DNA of 64,000 nt from Stenotrophomonas sp. 169 (GTDB lineage: Bacteria > Pseudomonadota > Gammaproteobacteria > Xanthomonadales > Xanthomonadaceae): the NCBI RefSeq assembly GCF_014621775.1, contig NZ_CP061204.1, forward strand, positions 1,322,501 to 1,386,500. The letters are read 5' to 3'. Position numbers and translations under genes: made by a program. Numbering within the stretch: the stretch's first letter is position 1; every line of letters starts with the position of its first letter. This document shows, piece after piece, positions 25,501-33,938 of the stretch. The notes beneath the pieces were generated by a model, which did not search any database, was not told where the DNA came from, and saw only the letters and a program-made list of their open reading frames with translations.

Positions 25501-26918
25501 AGCTGTTCCTGGGATTCTTCCTGATCGTGGGCCTGGCGGCCTTCTTCGTGATGCGGATATTCGTGGATGAAGTGAAGCCGGGTGTGCGGCAAGCCATGGA
25601 ATCCACGCTGGTGGATGCGGCCAACGTGCTGGCCGAGATGGCGGCACCGGAGCTGAAGGCGGGTACGCTGGCCGGGGGCGGTTTCACTGCCAGCCTGGCA
25701 CGCGCCCAGCGCCGCGACCCGAAGGCGATGGTGTGGCGCTTCCCCAAACGCGCGCTGGATTACCAGGTGACCATTACCGATGCCAAGGGCATCGTGGTGT
25801 ATGACTCGCTGGGGCGCGACGTGGGGCGTGACAACTCGCGCTGGAATGATGTCCATCGCACGTTGCGCGGTGAGTACGGTGCGCGGTCCAGCCCCGAAGT
25901 GCCCGGCGATCCCACCCACACAGTGATGCACGTTGCGGCGCCGGTGTACGACCCGGCCGATGGGCACAGGCTGATCGGGGTGCTGTCGCTGTCGCAGCCC
26001 AATCGCAGCATCGACCCCTTCATCGCCGCCAGCCAGCGCCAGATCATGCTGCGCGGCGCGTGGCTGATCGGGCTGTCGGCGCTGATCGGCATCCTGATGA
26101 CAGCATGGCTGATGACCGGCGTGCGGCGCTTGAATCGCTACGCTCAGGCGGTGAGCGCGGGCGAGCCGGTACCGCCGCCCCGCCCGCGGCGCGATGAGAT
26201 CGGCGACCTGGGCCAGGCGCTGGAGACCATGCGGCGCAAGCTGGAGGGGAAGGCGTACGTGGAGCACTACGTGCAGTCGCTGACCCACGAAATGAAGAGC
26301 CCGTTGGCGGCGATCCGTGGCGCGGCCGAGTTGCTGCAGGAGCCCATGGCCGAGGAGGATCGGGCACGCTTCGCGCGCAGCATCGTCGACCAGCAGCAAC
26401 GGCTGACCGAGACGATCGACAAACTGCTGGCGCTGGCCGAAGTGGAGCAGCACGGATGGCTGCAGACGCGCGAGGTGCTGCCGGCATCGGTGTTGCTGGA
26501 CGGCGTGTCCCAGGCTCTGCAGCTGCGCGCGCAGGCGGCGCAGGTCAGCCTGGATATCGACGCGTCTGTTGCGCTGACGGTGCGCGGTGACGGGTACCTG
26601 CTGCGCCAGGCGCTGCACAACCTGCTGGACAACGCGATCGACTTTTCGCCCGTGGGCGGCAGGGTGCACCTGCGTGCGCTGGCGGAGGGCGATGGCGTGG
26701 CGCTGCAGGTAGTGGATCACGGGGAGGGCGTACCGGACTACGCACGCGAGCGGATCTTCGAACGGTTCTATTCACTGCCACGGCCTGCCACGGGACGGCG
26801 CAGCTCCGGGCTGGGGCTGCCGTTCGTGCACGAAGTGGCCCGGTTGCATGGTGGCCGGGTGCGGGTGGAGGCCCGCGACGGCGGGGGTTCGGTGGCCACG
26901 TTGTGGCTGCCGGGTTGA
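25485..26918 (+). CDS. creC: Sensor histidine kinase CreC
   Basis: A 477-residue membrane kinase: helix 1 (about 5-25), a periplasmic sensor of about 150 residues, helix 2 (about 185-205), HAMP, HisKA with LTHEMKSPLAAIRG (phospho-His268) and an ATPase domain (N box LLDNAIDF, G boxes GEGVP and SSGLGLPFV). It phosphorylates CreB. The two-helix sensor layout and gene order creB-creC match other proteobacterial Cre systems; the stimulus is linked to fermentation products in E. coli and to cell-wall stress in pseudomonads. It overlaps creB by 16 bp. Confidence 0.93.
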   Translation: MRLGLKLFLGFFLIVGLAAFFVMRIFVDEVKPGVRQAMESTLVDAANVLAEMAAPELKAGTLAGGGFTASLARAQRRDPKAMVWRFPKRALDYQVTITDAKGIVVYDSLGRDVGRDNSRWNDVHRTLRGEYGARSSPEVPGDPTHTVMHVAAPVYDPADGHRLIGVLSLSQPNRSIDPFIAASQRQIMLRGAWLIGLSALIGILMTAWLMTGVRRLNRYAQAVSAGEPVPPPRPRRDEIGDLGQALETMRRKLEGKAYVEHYVQSLTHEMKSPLAAIRGAAELLQEPMAEEDRARFARSIVDQQQRLTETIDKLLALAEVEQHGWLQTREVLPASVLLDGVSQALQLRAQAAQVSLDIDASVALTVRGDGYLLRQALHNLLDNAIDFSPVGGRVHLRALAEGDGVALQVVDHGEGVPDYARERIFERFYSLPRPATGRRSSGLGLPFVHEVARLHGGRVRVEARDGGGSVATLWLPG

Positions 26919-26932
26919 TGCTGGTATGGCGG

Positions 26933-27020
26933 GCGGGATGATGCCGCTTTGGCTCGCGGGGTGATGCCGCTTTGCCTGGCGTGATGAAGCCGCTTTGCCT
27001 GGCGGGATGATGCCGTTCTG
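26933..27020. repeat. 23-bp tandem repeat, about 3.8 copies
   Basis: Units start at 26933, 26956, 26979 and 27002 (the last partial) and follow the pattern GCGGGATGATGCCGCTTT plus five bases. They begin 15 bp after the creC stop and end exactly where a SMAG element begins. No coding frame fits. Confidence 0.85.
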
Positions 27021-27088
27021 GTAGAGCCGACTTCAGTCGGCTGCGTTGTGCTTGCCCGCAAACGGCAGCCGACTGAAGTCGGCTCTAC
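27021..27088. repeat. Inverted SMAG pair between creC and creD
   Basis: Plus-strand element 27021-27042 and minus-strand element 27067-27088 around a 24-nt spacer. A hairpin here could separate the creBC transcript from creD. Confidence 0.9.
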
Positions 27089-27214
27089 CACGGCAGCTCG
27101 ACACCGCGCGGCGTTTCCACGGCGTCATTGCCGCAGCCGCATCGGAATCGCCGCGTTTACACGGCGGCATGATCGCAACGGACGTGCGCCGCGGGTCGCT
27201 CCACTTCACATTCA

Positions 27215-27230
27215 CTTCAAACTGCGCACA
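27215..27230 (+). promoter_or_regulatory. Cre tag: probable CreB binding site of creD
   Basis: TTCAC (27215-27219), six bases, then TTCAA (27226-27230) match the known CreB box TTCAC-N6-TTCAC in nine of ten positions. It lies 44 bp before the creD start, as expected for the main CreB target. Confidence 0.7.
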
Positions 27231-27273
27231 CCGGCGCTGTCCATCCTGCAGTCCTCTCCAACGAGGATGGACC

Positions 27274-28632
27274 ATGAAATCCCTGCATCTGTTCCTGCGC
27301 TTCGCCATTGTCGGCGGGCTGATCCTGCTGCTGCTGGTTCCGCTGATGATGATCCGCAGCGTCATCACCGACCGTAGCGAGTACCGCGAAGAAGCCTTCC
27401 GTCGCGTGGCCGAAAGCCGTGCGGGTACGCAGCAACTGGTCGGGCCGGTGCGTGTGGTGCCCTGGATCGAGCGCACCACGGTCGCCGTCGTCGACAAGGC
27501 GGGCAAGACCACCACCGAAGTGCAGACCACGCAGGGGCATTGGCTGCAGATGCCGCAGCAGCTGACCGTGGATGGCCGAATGCTGCCGGACCAGCGCTCG
27601 GTCGGGTTGTTCAAGGTGCCGGTGTACAGCTGGCAGGGCAAGATCACGGCTGCATTCTCCGCCGATGACTACCCGATCAAGACGGGCCGCACGTACGGCA
27701 CGCCGTATCTGGCGGTCGGGCTGAGCGACGTGCGCGGACTGGTCGGCACGCCGAATCTGCGGGTCAACGGTGCGCCGCTGCGCCTGCAGCCCGGCGTGGG
27801 CGTGGCCGATGAGCTGGGTCGCGGACTGCAGGCCGAGGTCGCCGGTTTCAGCGATCCCGCCGGTGGCCTGCTGGCGGCCAGCCGCGTGGAGCTGGAGCTG
27901 CAGGTCGATGGCAGCCGCTCGCTGGCCGTGGTGCCGGTGGGCGATGACAACCAGATCGCCCTGCGCTCCACCTGGCCACATCCCTCGTTTGCCGGTGCGT
28001 TCCTCCCCAACGAGCGCCGCGTCGATGCGCAGGGCTTCGAGGCCCGCTGGGCGGTCTCGTCGCTGGCCTCGGATGCACAGCGCCAGCTGCGTGCTGGCGA
28101 TTCCTCGGCCCAGTCGGTGGAGGTATCGCTGGTGGACCCGGTGGACGTGTACACCCAGGCCGACCGCGCATCCAAGTACGGCGTGCTGTTCGTCCTGCTG
28201 ACCTTCGTCGGCTTCCTGTTGTTCGAACTGATCCGACAGCTGCGCATCCACCCGCTGCAATACCTGATGGTGGGCCTGGCGCTGGCGATCTTCTTCCTGC
28301 TGCTGATCAGCCTGTCCGAGCACATCGCCTTCTGGCAGGCGTATCTGGTATCGGCGCTGGCGTGTATCGGGCTGCAGGCGGTGTACCTGGCCAACGTGCT
28401 GGGGCACTGGAAGCGGGGCGCAGGCTTCGCGCTGATGCTGACGGTGCTGTACGGCGCGCTGTATGGCCTGCTGGTGTCGGAAAACAATGCACTGCTGATG
28501 GGTTCGCTGTTGCTGTTCGGCATCCTGGCGCTGGTGATGTGGGTGACCCGCCGGGTCGACTGGTATGCACTGGGGATGGGCGGGCCGCCGGCCCTGCCTG
28601 CGGACGATGACGCGCGCACCGGCGTGCGCTGA
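27274..28632 (+). CDS. creD: Cell envelope inner-membrane protein CreD
   Basis: A 452-residue inner-membrane protein. An N-terminal helix (about 8-28) precedes a periplasmic domain of about 270 residues, then five or six helices in the last third (from about residue 300, VLFVLLTFVGFLLFELI onward). The opening with RSEYREEAFRRVAES and VGPVRVVPW is typical of CreD. CreD expression is a CreBC read-out and supports envelope integrity; its biochemical role is unknown. The ATG at 27274 follows GAGG by 7 bp and starts the first helix; the open frame from 27046 upstream crosses a SMAG pair and the Cre tag. A strong terminator follows. Confidence 0.93.
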   Translation: MKSLHLFLRFAIVGGLILLLLVPLMMIRSVITDRSEYREEAFRRVAESRAGTQQLVGPVRVVPWIERTTVAVVDKAGKTTTEVQTTQGHWLQMPQQLTVDGRMLPDQRSVGLFKVPVYSWQGKITAAFSADDYPIKTGRTYGTPYLAVGLSDVRGLVGTPNLRVNGAPLRLQPGVGVADELGRGLQAEVAGFSDPAGGLLAASRVELELQVDGSRSLAVVPVGDDNQIALRSTWPHPSFAGAFLPNERRVDAQGFEARWAVSSLASDAQRQLRAGDSSAQSVEVSLVDPVDVYTQADRASKYGVLFVLLTFVGFLLFELIRQLRIHPLQYLMVGLALAIFFLLLISLSEHIAFWQAYLVSALACIGLQAVYLANVLGHWKRGAGFALMLTVLYGALYGLLVSENNALLMGSLLLFGILALVMWVTRRVDWYALGMGGPPALPADDDARTGVR

Positions 28633-28655
28633 AGCCGGCCTGATGCATCACCCTG

Positions 28656-28696
28656 GCAGGGCCACATTCCGGATCGGAATGTGGCCCTGCTTCTTT
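28656..28696 (+). terminator. Rho-independent terminator after creD
   Basis: A 15-bp perfect stem (GCAGGGCCACATTCC with its complement) around a 5-nt loop is followed by TTCTTT. Confidence 0.85.
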
Positions 28697-28780
28697 GCGT
28701 GACCTTAGGCATCTGCGACCTGGCGGGGTCGCCTCTACACTCGATGGTTGACCAATGATGGTGTGAGCCGGGGGAAGCCG

Positions 28781-30382
28781 ATGTTGAAGTGGGGAGTGCT
28801 GGCCGTTGCGCTGGCCGTGAGCAATCCGGCGATGGCGCAGCGCGCCGAGCCGGTCGACCTGGACATGGTCAGCAAGATCCGCCAGGAGGCATTCCATCGC
28901 TCGCAGGTGATGGATACCTTCAGCCACCTCACCGAGTCCATTGGCCCGCGGCTGACCAACTCACCGGCGATGGCGCAGGCCAACGCGTGGACGCGCGGCA
29001 AGTTCAGCGAATGGGGGCTGAGCAACGTGCATGACGAAGCCTTCGATGATTTCGGCCGTGGCTGGGAGTTCACCTCCGCCCGCGTGGAGATGCTGGGTGA
29101 GCGCGTGCAGCCGCTGCATGCATTGCCCAAGGCATGGACGCCGGGTACCAACGGACCGGTGGAAGGCGAGCTGGTCCAGGTGGACATCAAGAAGCTGGCG
29201 GACCTGGAAAAGTACAAAGGCACGCTGCGCGGCAAGATCCTGCTGCTGGGCGAGGCACGCGAGTACAAGCGTGGCACCGAGCCGGACTCGCACCGCCATG
29301 ATGCGACCTCGCTGGAGGGCCTGCAGGAGTTCACCCTGCCGAAGAATGCAGCGGCCGAGAAGGAGAAGCGGGTCAAGGAGTACAGCGAGCGGCAGGCGCT
29401 GGCCAAGGCCACCAATGCCTTCTTCGTGGAAGAGGGCGCATTGGCCGCGATCAGCATCAGCGGCTGGGACAACGGCATCATCCGCGTCGCCGGCGGCGGT
29501 TCGCGCAGGGCCGGTGAGTCGGCCGGCATCCCCGAGCTGGCGATGATTTCCGAGCACTTCAATCCGTTGGTGCGGGCGCTTGCCAACAAGCAGGCGGTGA
29601 AGCTGCGCGTGGACGTGGCAGCGCGCTTCACCGATGCAGCCAACCAGCCCGGCTACAGCACGCTGGCCGAGCTACGCGGCAGCAGCAAGGCCGACGAAGT
29701 GGTGATGCTGGGCGCGCACCTGGATTCATGGCATACCGGCACCGGCGCAGCGGATAACGCGGCGGGGGTGGCGGTGATGATGGAAGCGATGCGCATCCTC
29801 AAAGCGGTCGGGGCCAAACCGAAGCGCACGATCCGGGTTGCGCTGTGGAGTGGCGAAGAGCAGGGGTTGATCGGCTCGCAGGCCTACGTAGCCAAGCATT
29901 TCGCGCAGTTCCCGGAGCCCACCGATCCGGCGCAGAAAGCGCTGCCGGCCTCTTTGCGCGAGCCCACCGGTGCGCTGCTCAAGCGCCGCGACTACGACAA
30001 GTTCTCCGTCTACTTCAACATGGACAACGGCTCCGGCCGCTTCCGCGGCATCTACGCGCAGGAAAACCTGGCCGCGATGCCGGTGTTCGAAGCCTGGCTG
30101 AAGCCCTTCAACGACGTGGGCGCCACCACGGTGGCCAGCCGCAACACCGGCTCTACCGACCACATCAGCTTCGATCGCGTCGGCCTGCCGGGCTTCCAGT
30201 TCATCCAGGACAAGCTGGATTACTTCAGCAACGTCCACCACAGCCACCTGGACACCTGGGACCACGCCGAGCCGGAAGACCTCAAGCAGGCCGCCGCCAT
30301 CGTCGCCTCGTTCGTGTACAACGCCGCCACCCGCGACGACCTGTTCCCGCGCAAGACCCTAAAAGGGGACGGAGGGGATTAA
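28781..30382 (+). CDS. Exported M28 family zinc aminopeptidase
   Basis: A 533-residue peptidase with a signal peptide (cleavage after PAMA, about residue 19), a PA-like domain (about 120-270) and an M28 catalytic domain. Metal ligands are visible in GAHLDSWHTG, AADNAAGVAV, WSGEEQG and HHSHLDTWD, so it should be an active two-zinc aminopeptidase in the periplasm or outside the cell. The ATG at 28781 follows GGGGAAG and begins the signal peptide. The last six residues KGDGGD and the TAA stop are encoded by the left arm of an inverted repeat shared with another gene of this window, so the native C-terminus has been replaced or extended. Confidence 0.93.
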   Translation: MLKWGVLAVALAVSNPAMAQRAEPVDLDMVSKIRQEAFHRSQVMDTFSHLTESIGPRLTNSPAMAQANAWTRGKFSEWGLSNVHDEAFDDFGRGWEFTSARVEMLGERVQPLHALPKAWTPGTNGPVEGELVQVDIKKLADLEKYKGTLRGKILLLGEAREYKRGTEPDSHRHDATSLEGLQEFTLPKNAAAEKEKRVKEYSERQALAKATNAFFVEEGALAAISISGWDNGIIRVAGGGSRRAGESAGIPELAMISEHFNPLVRALANKQAVKLRVDVAARFTDAANQPGYSTLAELRGSSKADEVVMLGAHLDSWHTGTGAADNAAGVAVMMEAMRILKAVGAKPKRTIRVALWSGEEQGLIGSQAYVAKHFAQFPEPTDPAQKALPASLREPTGALLKRRDYDKFSVYFNMDNGSGRFRGIYAQENLAAMPVFEAWLKPFNDVGATTVASRNTGSTDHISFDRVGLPGFQFIQDKLDYFSNVHHSHLDTWDHAEPEDLKQAAAIVASFVYNAATRDDLFPRKTLKGDGGD

Positions 30383-30454
30383 GTCGTATCTGGCTTGAAT
30401 TGATGAACAAAAGGGGGCGGGTGGATTGCGACTTAATCCCCTCCGTCCCCTTTT
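30361..30454. repeat. Inverted repeat element with 26-bp arms (copy 1)
   Basis: Perfect 26-bp arms at 30361-30386 and 30429-30454 begin AAAAGGGGACGGAGGGG and surround a 42-nt loop. The left arm encodes the end of the M28 peptidase; the right arm is 37 bp before gltX. The C4T4 end of the right arm could also work as a terminator. An identical-arm copy lies at 54459-54543. Confidence 0.92.
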
Positions 30455-30491
30455 GGTAAAATCGGGGGACAACCGTTGCTCCGAGCGTCCC

Positions 30492-31895
30492 ATGACCTGC
30501 CGCACCCGCTTTGCCCCCAGTCCCACCGGCTACCTGCACATCGGTGGTGCCCGCACCGCGTTGTACTGCTGGCTGGAGGCCCGCCACCGTGGCGGCGAGT
30601 TCGTGCTGCGTATCGAAGATACCGACCGCGAGCGCAGCACCCAGGGCGCCATCGACGCGATCCTGGAGGCGATGGAGTGGCTGGGCCTGGGCTATGACGA
30701 GGGTCCGATCTACCAGACCCAGCGCGTGGCGCGTTACAAGGAAGTGGCCGAGCAGCTGGTGGCTGACGGCAAGGCGTACTACGCCTACGAGACCAAAGAC
30801 GAGCTCGACGCGATGCGCGAAGCCGCCATGGCCAAGCAGGAGAAGCCCCGCTACAACGGCGCGGCGCGTGAGCAGGGCCTGGCCTACCGCGAGGATCCGA
30901 ACCGGGTGATCCGTTTCAAGAACCCGCTTGAAGGCACGGTGGTGTTCGACGATCTGATCAAGGGCCCGATCGAGATCGCCAACAGTGAGTTGGACGACAT
31001 GGTGATCTTCCGTCCGGACGGTTACCCGACCTACAACTTCGCCGTCGTGGTGGACGACTGGGACATGGGCATCACCGAGGTCATCCGTGGCGATGACCAC
31101 ATCAACAACACCCCGCGGCAGATCAACCTGTACGAAGGCATCGGCGCACCGGTGCCGAAGTTCGGCCATATGCCGATGATCCTGGACGAGCAGGGGGCCA
31201 AGCTGTCCAAGCGCACCGGCGCGGCCGATGTGATGCAGTACAAGGATGCCGGCTATCTGCCCGAAGCGCTGCTGAGCTATCTCGCCCGTCTGGGCTGGTC
31301 GCACGGTGACCAGGAGATCTTCAGCCGCCAGGAGCTGATCGACCTGTTCGATGTGACCAACTGCAATTCCAAGGCGGCGCGGCTGGACATGGCCAAGCTG
31401 GGTTGGGTCAACCAGCACTTCCTGAAGACCGAAGCGCCTGCGTCGATCGCGCCGGCACTGGTCTATCAGCTGGAAAAGCTGGGCGTGGACCTGAACGCAG
31501 GTCCGTCGCCGGAGGATGTCGTGATCGCGTTGCGCGAGCGGGTGCAGACCCTGAAGGAAATGGCCGAGAAGGCCGTGGTCTGGTACCAGCCGTTGACTAC
31601 CTACGATGACGCTGCCGTGGCCAAGCACCTCAAGGCGGGCGCGGATGTCCCGCTGGGCAAGGCGCGTGAGCTGCTGGCGGCCCTGCCGGAGTGGACTGCC
31701 GAGAGCGTGGGGGTGGCGCTGCACGATGCGGCCGCGGCGCTGGAGATCGGCATGGGCAAGGTCGCGCAGCCGCTGCGCGTGGCCATCACCGGCACCCAGG
31801 TGAGCCCGGATATTTCGCAGACGGTGTACCTTGCCGGACGCGATGAGGCCTTGAAACGCATCGATGTTGCCATCACCAAGATAGCAGCGGTCTGA
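30492..31895 (+). CDS. gltX: Glutamyl-tRNA synthetase
   Basis: A 467-residue class I synthetase charging tRNA-Glu. The HIGH motif appears as HIGG (residues 16-19, in [13 protein letters not shown]) and the KMSKS motif as KLSKR, both usual for GluRS. Length is standard (about 470). The ATG at 30492 yields the conserved [13 protein letters not shown]; a frame from 30426 would begin within the repeat element and is rejected. zur follows 25 bp downstream and may be co-transcribed. Confidence 0.97.
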   Translation: MTCRTRFAPSPTGYLHIGGARTALYCWLEARHRGGEFVLRIEDTDRERSTQGAIDAILEAMEWLGLGYDEGPIYQTQRVARYKEVAEQLVADGKAYYAYETKDELDAMREAAMAKQEKPRYNGAAREQGLAYREDPNRVIRFKNPLEGTVVFDDLIKGPIEIANSELDDMVIFRPDGYPTYNFAVVVDDWDMGITEVIRGDDHINNTPRQINLYEGIGAPVPKFGHMPMILDEQGAKLSKRTGAADVMQYKDAGYLPEALLSYLARLGWSHGDQEIFSRQELIDLFDVTNCNSKAARLDMAKLGWVNQHFLKTEAPASIAPALVYQLEKLGVDLNAGPSPEDVVIALRERVQTLKEMAEKAVVWYQPLTTYDDAAVAKHLKAGADVPLGKARELLAALPEWTAESVGVALHDAAAALEIGMGKVAQPLRVAITGTQVSPDISQTVYLAGRDEALKRIDVAITKIAAV

Positions 31896-31920
31896 TCCCG
31901 CCCCGAACCGGAGAATCCGC

Positions 31921-32406
31921 ATGTCCGCCAAGCACGCCTGTACGGCCCCGCATCACCACGTCCATGACGCAACGGATTTCGTCGGGGTGGTCGAGCGTGT
32001 CTGCCGCGAGCGTGGACTGCGGCTGACCCCGATCCGGGCCAACGTGCTGCGCCTGATCGCCGAGGCCGGCAAGCCGGTCAAGGCGTATGAACTGCTGGAG
32101 TGGGTACGCAGTGGCAAGGGCGTGGGGGCCGATGCGCCGCCCACGGTCTACCGCGCGCTGGATTTCCTGATGGCCAATGGCTTCGTGCACAAGCTGGAAT
32201 CGGTGAACGCGTTCGTGGCCTGCCATCACCCCAGCAGTGCCGCACATTCGGTGCCCTTCCTGATCTGCAACAGCTGCCACAGCGCGGTGGAACTGGAAGA
32301 CCGCGAGATTGTCAGCCAGTTGGAAAAGCGCGCCAAGGAGCTGGGTTTCCAGCCGCAGGCGCAGACGCTGGAAGTGCACGGACTCTGCGCCCGCTGCGCG
32401 GGGTGA
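31921..32406 (+). CDS. zur: Zinc uptake regulator Zur (Fur family)
   Basis: A 161-residue Fur-family repressor: winged helix (about 20-95, RLTPIRANVLRLI and TVYRALDFL) and a metal-binding dimer domain with structural-zinc Cys pairs CNSC and CARC. The regulatory site includes the His-rich ACHHPSSAAH stretch. The N-terminal His cluster (APHHHVHDATDF) and these spacings point to Zur rather than Fur. With zinc bound it should repress uptake genes; two Zur-like sites lie before the ZnuD-like receptor and MerC-like gene at 39.7-39.9 kb. It lies just after gltX. Confidence 0.92.
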   Translation: MSAKHACTAPHHHVHDATDFVGVVERVCRERGLRLTPIRANVLRLIAEAGKPVKAYELLEWVRSGKGVGADAPPTVYRALDFLMANGFVHKLESVNAFVACHHPSSAAHSVPFLICNSCHSAVELEDREIVSQLEKRAKELGFQPQAQTLEVHGLCARCAG

Positions 32407-32420
32407 ATTTTTGTGGTGTT

Positions 32421-32450
32421 GCCGGGCCTGCGGCCCGGCACCTGCGTTTT
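32421..32450 (+). terminator. Hairpin after zur, possible terminator
   Basis: GCCGGGC-CTGC-GGCCCGGC forms an 8-bp GC stem (32421-32439), with a TTTT run seven bases later. The T-run is distant, so function is uncertain. Confidence 0.4.
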
Positions 32451-32540
32451 CGAGCAACAGCAAGAGCAACGGCTGCAGGGCTGCGTGTAGGTGGGGCGGG
32501 GTGGGTTGGCGGGAGACGGCAAGAGCCGCATCCATGCGTG

Positions 32541-33834
32541 CCTCGTTTCGCGCCATCCATGGCGGGTCCACGTCATCGCATTCGCGCTGCCGCTCCCACG
32601 CTTTGCTTCGCAAACCGTGGGCCCCGTCTCACCAGCACCCACACCCGCCGCTTCGCGGCCGCCCCTGACTCAGGGGCTCCCTACACCCGACGGATCATCG
32701 CCATCTGTAGCGCCGACCCATGGTCGGCGGAATGTTCCCGCCAACGGCCCGCTGCGCTCGCCGACCATGGGTCGGCGCTACCGCTTTTCTTTTTTTATTA
32801 CGCGGCTGGCGGCCACGGAACCTGCCAGAGGGCCGGGCGGTGGGGCGGGGCGGGGGCGTTGAGCGCCATGGATGGCGGGGTCCACGTCATCGCATTCGCG
32901 CTGCCGCTCCCACGCTTTGCTTCGCAAACCGTGGGCCCCGTCTCACCAGCACCCACACCCCGCCGCTTCGCGGCCGCCCCTGACTCAGGGGCTCCCTACA
33001 CCCGACGGATCATCGCCATCTGTAGCGCCGACCCATGGTCGGCGGAATGTTCCCGCCAACGGCCCGCTGCGCTCGCCGACCATGGGTCGGCGCTACCGCT
33101 TTTCTTTTTTTATTACGCGGCTGGCGGGCACGGAACCTGCCAGAGGGCCGGGCGGTGGGGCGGGACGGGGGCGTTGAGTGCCATGGATGGCGGGTCCACG
33201 TCATCGCATTCGCGCTGCCGCTCCCACGCTTTGCTTCGCAAACCGTGGGCCCCGTCTCACCGGCACCCACACCCCGCCGCTTCGCGGCCGCCCCTGACTC
33301 AGGGGCTCCCTCCTCCAGATGGGTCAATGGGGTCTGCGGTAGCGCCGAGCCGTGCTCGGCGGAATGTCTCCGCCAACGGCCCGCTGCGCTCGCCGACCAT
33401 GGGTCGGCGCTACCGCTTTTCTTTTTTTATTACGCGGCTGGCGGCCACGGAACCTGTCAGGGTGCCGGGCGGTGGGGCGGGACGGGGGCGTTGAGTGCCA
33501 TGGATGGCGGGGTCCACGTCATCGCATTCGCGCTGCCGCTCCCACGCTTTGCTTCGCAAACCGTGGGCCCCGTCTCACCAGCACCCACACCCCGCCGCTT
33601 CGCGGCCGCCCCTGACTCAGGGGCTCCCTACACCCGACGGATCATCGCCATCTGTAGCGCCGACCCATGGTCGGCGGAATGTTCCCGCCAACGGCCCGCT
33701 GCGCTCGCCGACCATGGGTCGGCGCTACCGCTTTTCTTTTTTTATTACGCGGCTGGCGGCCACGGAACCTGTCAGGGGGCCGGGCGGTGGGGCTGGGCGG
33801 GGGCGTTGAGCGCCATGGATGGCGCGAAACGAGG
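32541..33834. repeat. Array of four ~315-bp structured repeat units, framed by inverted repeats
   Basis: Four tandem, nearly identical units start at 32561, 32874, 33189 and 33506 (lengths 313, 315, 317, 315; end 33820). Each has, in order, a hairpin CCCACG...CGTGGG with an inner TTTGC/GCAAA stem, a GCCGC-TTC-GCGGC hairpin, a CCCCTGACTCAGGGG hairpin, an inverted SMAG pair, a T-rich stretch and a G-rich tail. The array is framed by perfect 23-bp inverted repeats (32541-32563 and 33812-33834; core CGTTTCGCGCCATCC), with weaker symmetry extending about 30 bp outward. SMAG pairs: 32707/32760, 33022/33075, 33339/33392, 33654/33707 (22 bp each). Unit lengths are not multiples of three, so no reading frame is kept. 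No gene is seen in 32407-33938. Confidence 0.9.
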
Positions 33835-33938
33835 CCCGCAGGAGCGGCTTTTGCCGTCCCCCGACCAGCGCCACCGCCCGGCCCAAGCTCAGCTGTAGCT
33901 CTCCAGCCAACCGCGAGGGGGGCACCCGTTCGACCTAC

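Noticed and set aside
30361..30454. Ordinary terminator only
   Set aside because: Arms of 26 bp identical at two distant loci, with coding use of the left arm, go beyond a normal terminator, although terminator function may coexist.
32541..33834. CRISPR array or retron
   Set aside because: Units are about 315 bp with no short direct repeats and spacers, and there is no cas gene or reverse transcriptase nearby.
32100..33898. Long frames (464 and 287 codons) through the ~315-bp repeat array
   Set aside because: Unit lengths (313, 315, 317) shift the frame between copies and the translations are repeats of palindromic DNA without a start site; not proteins.
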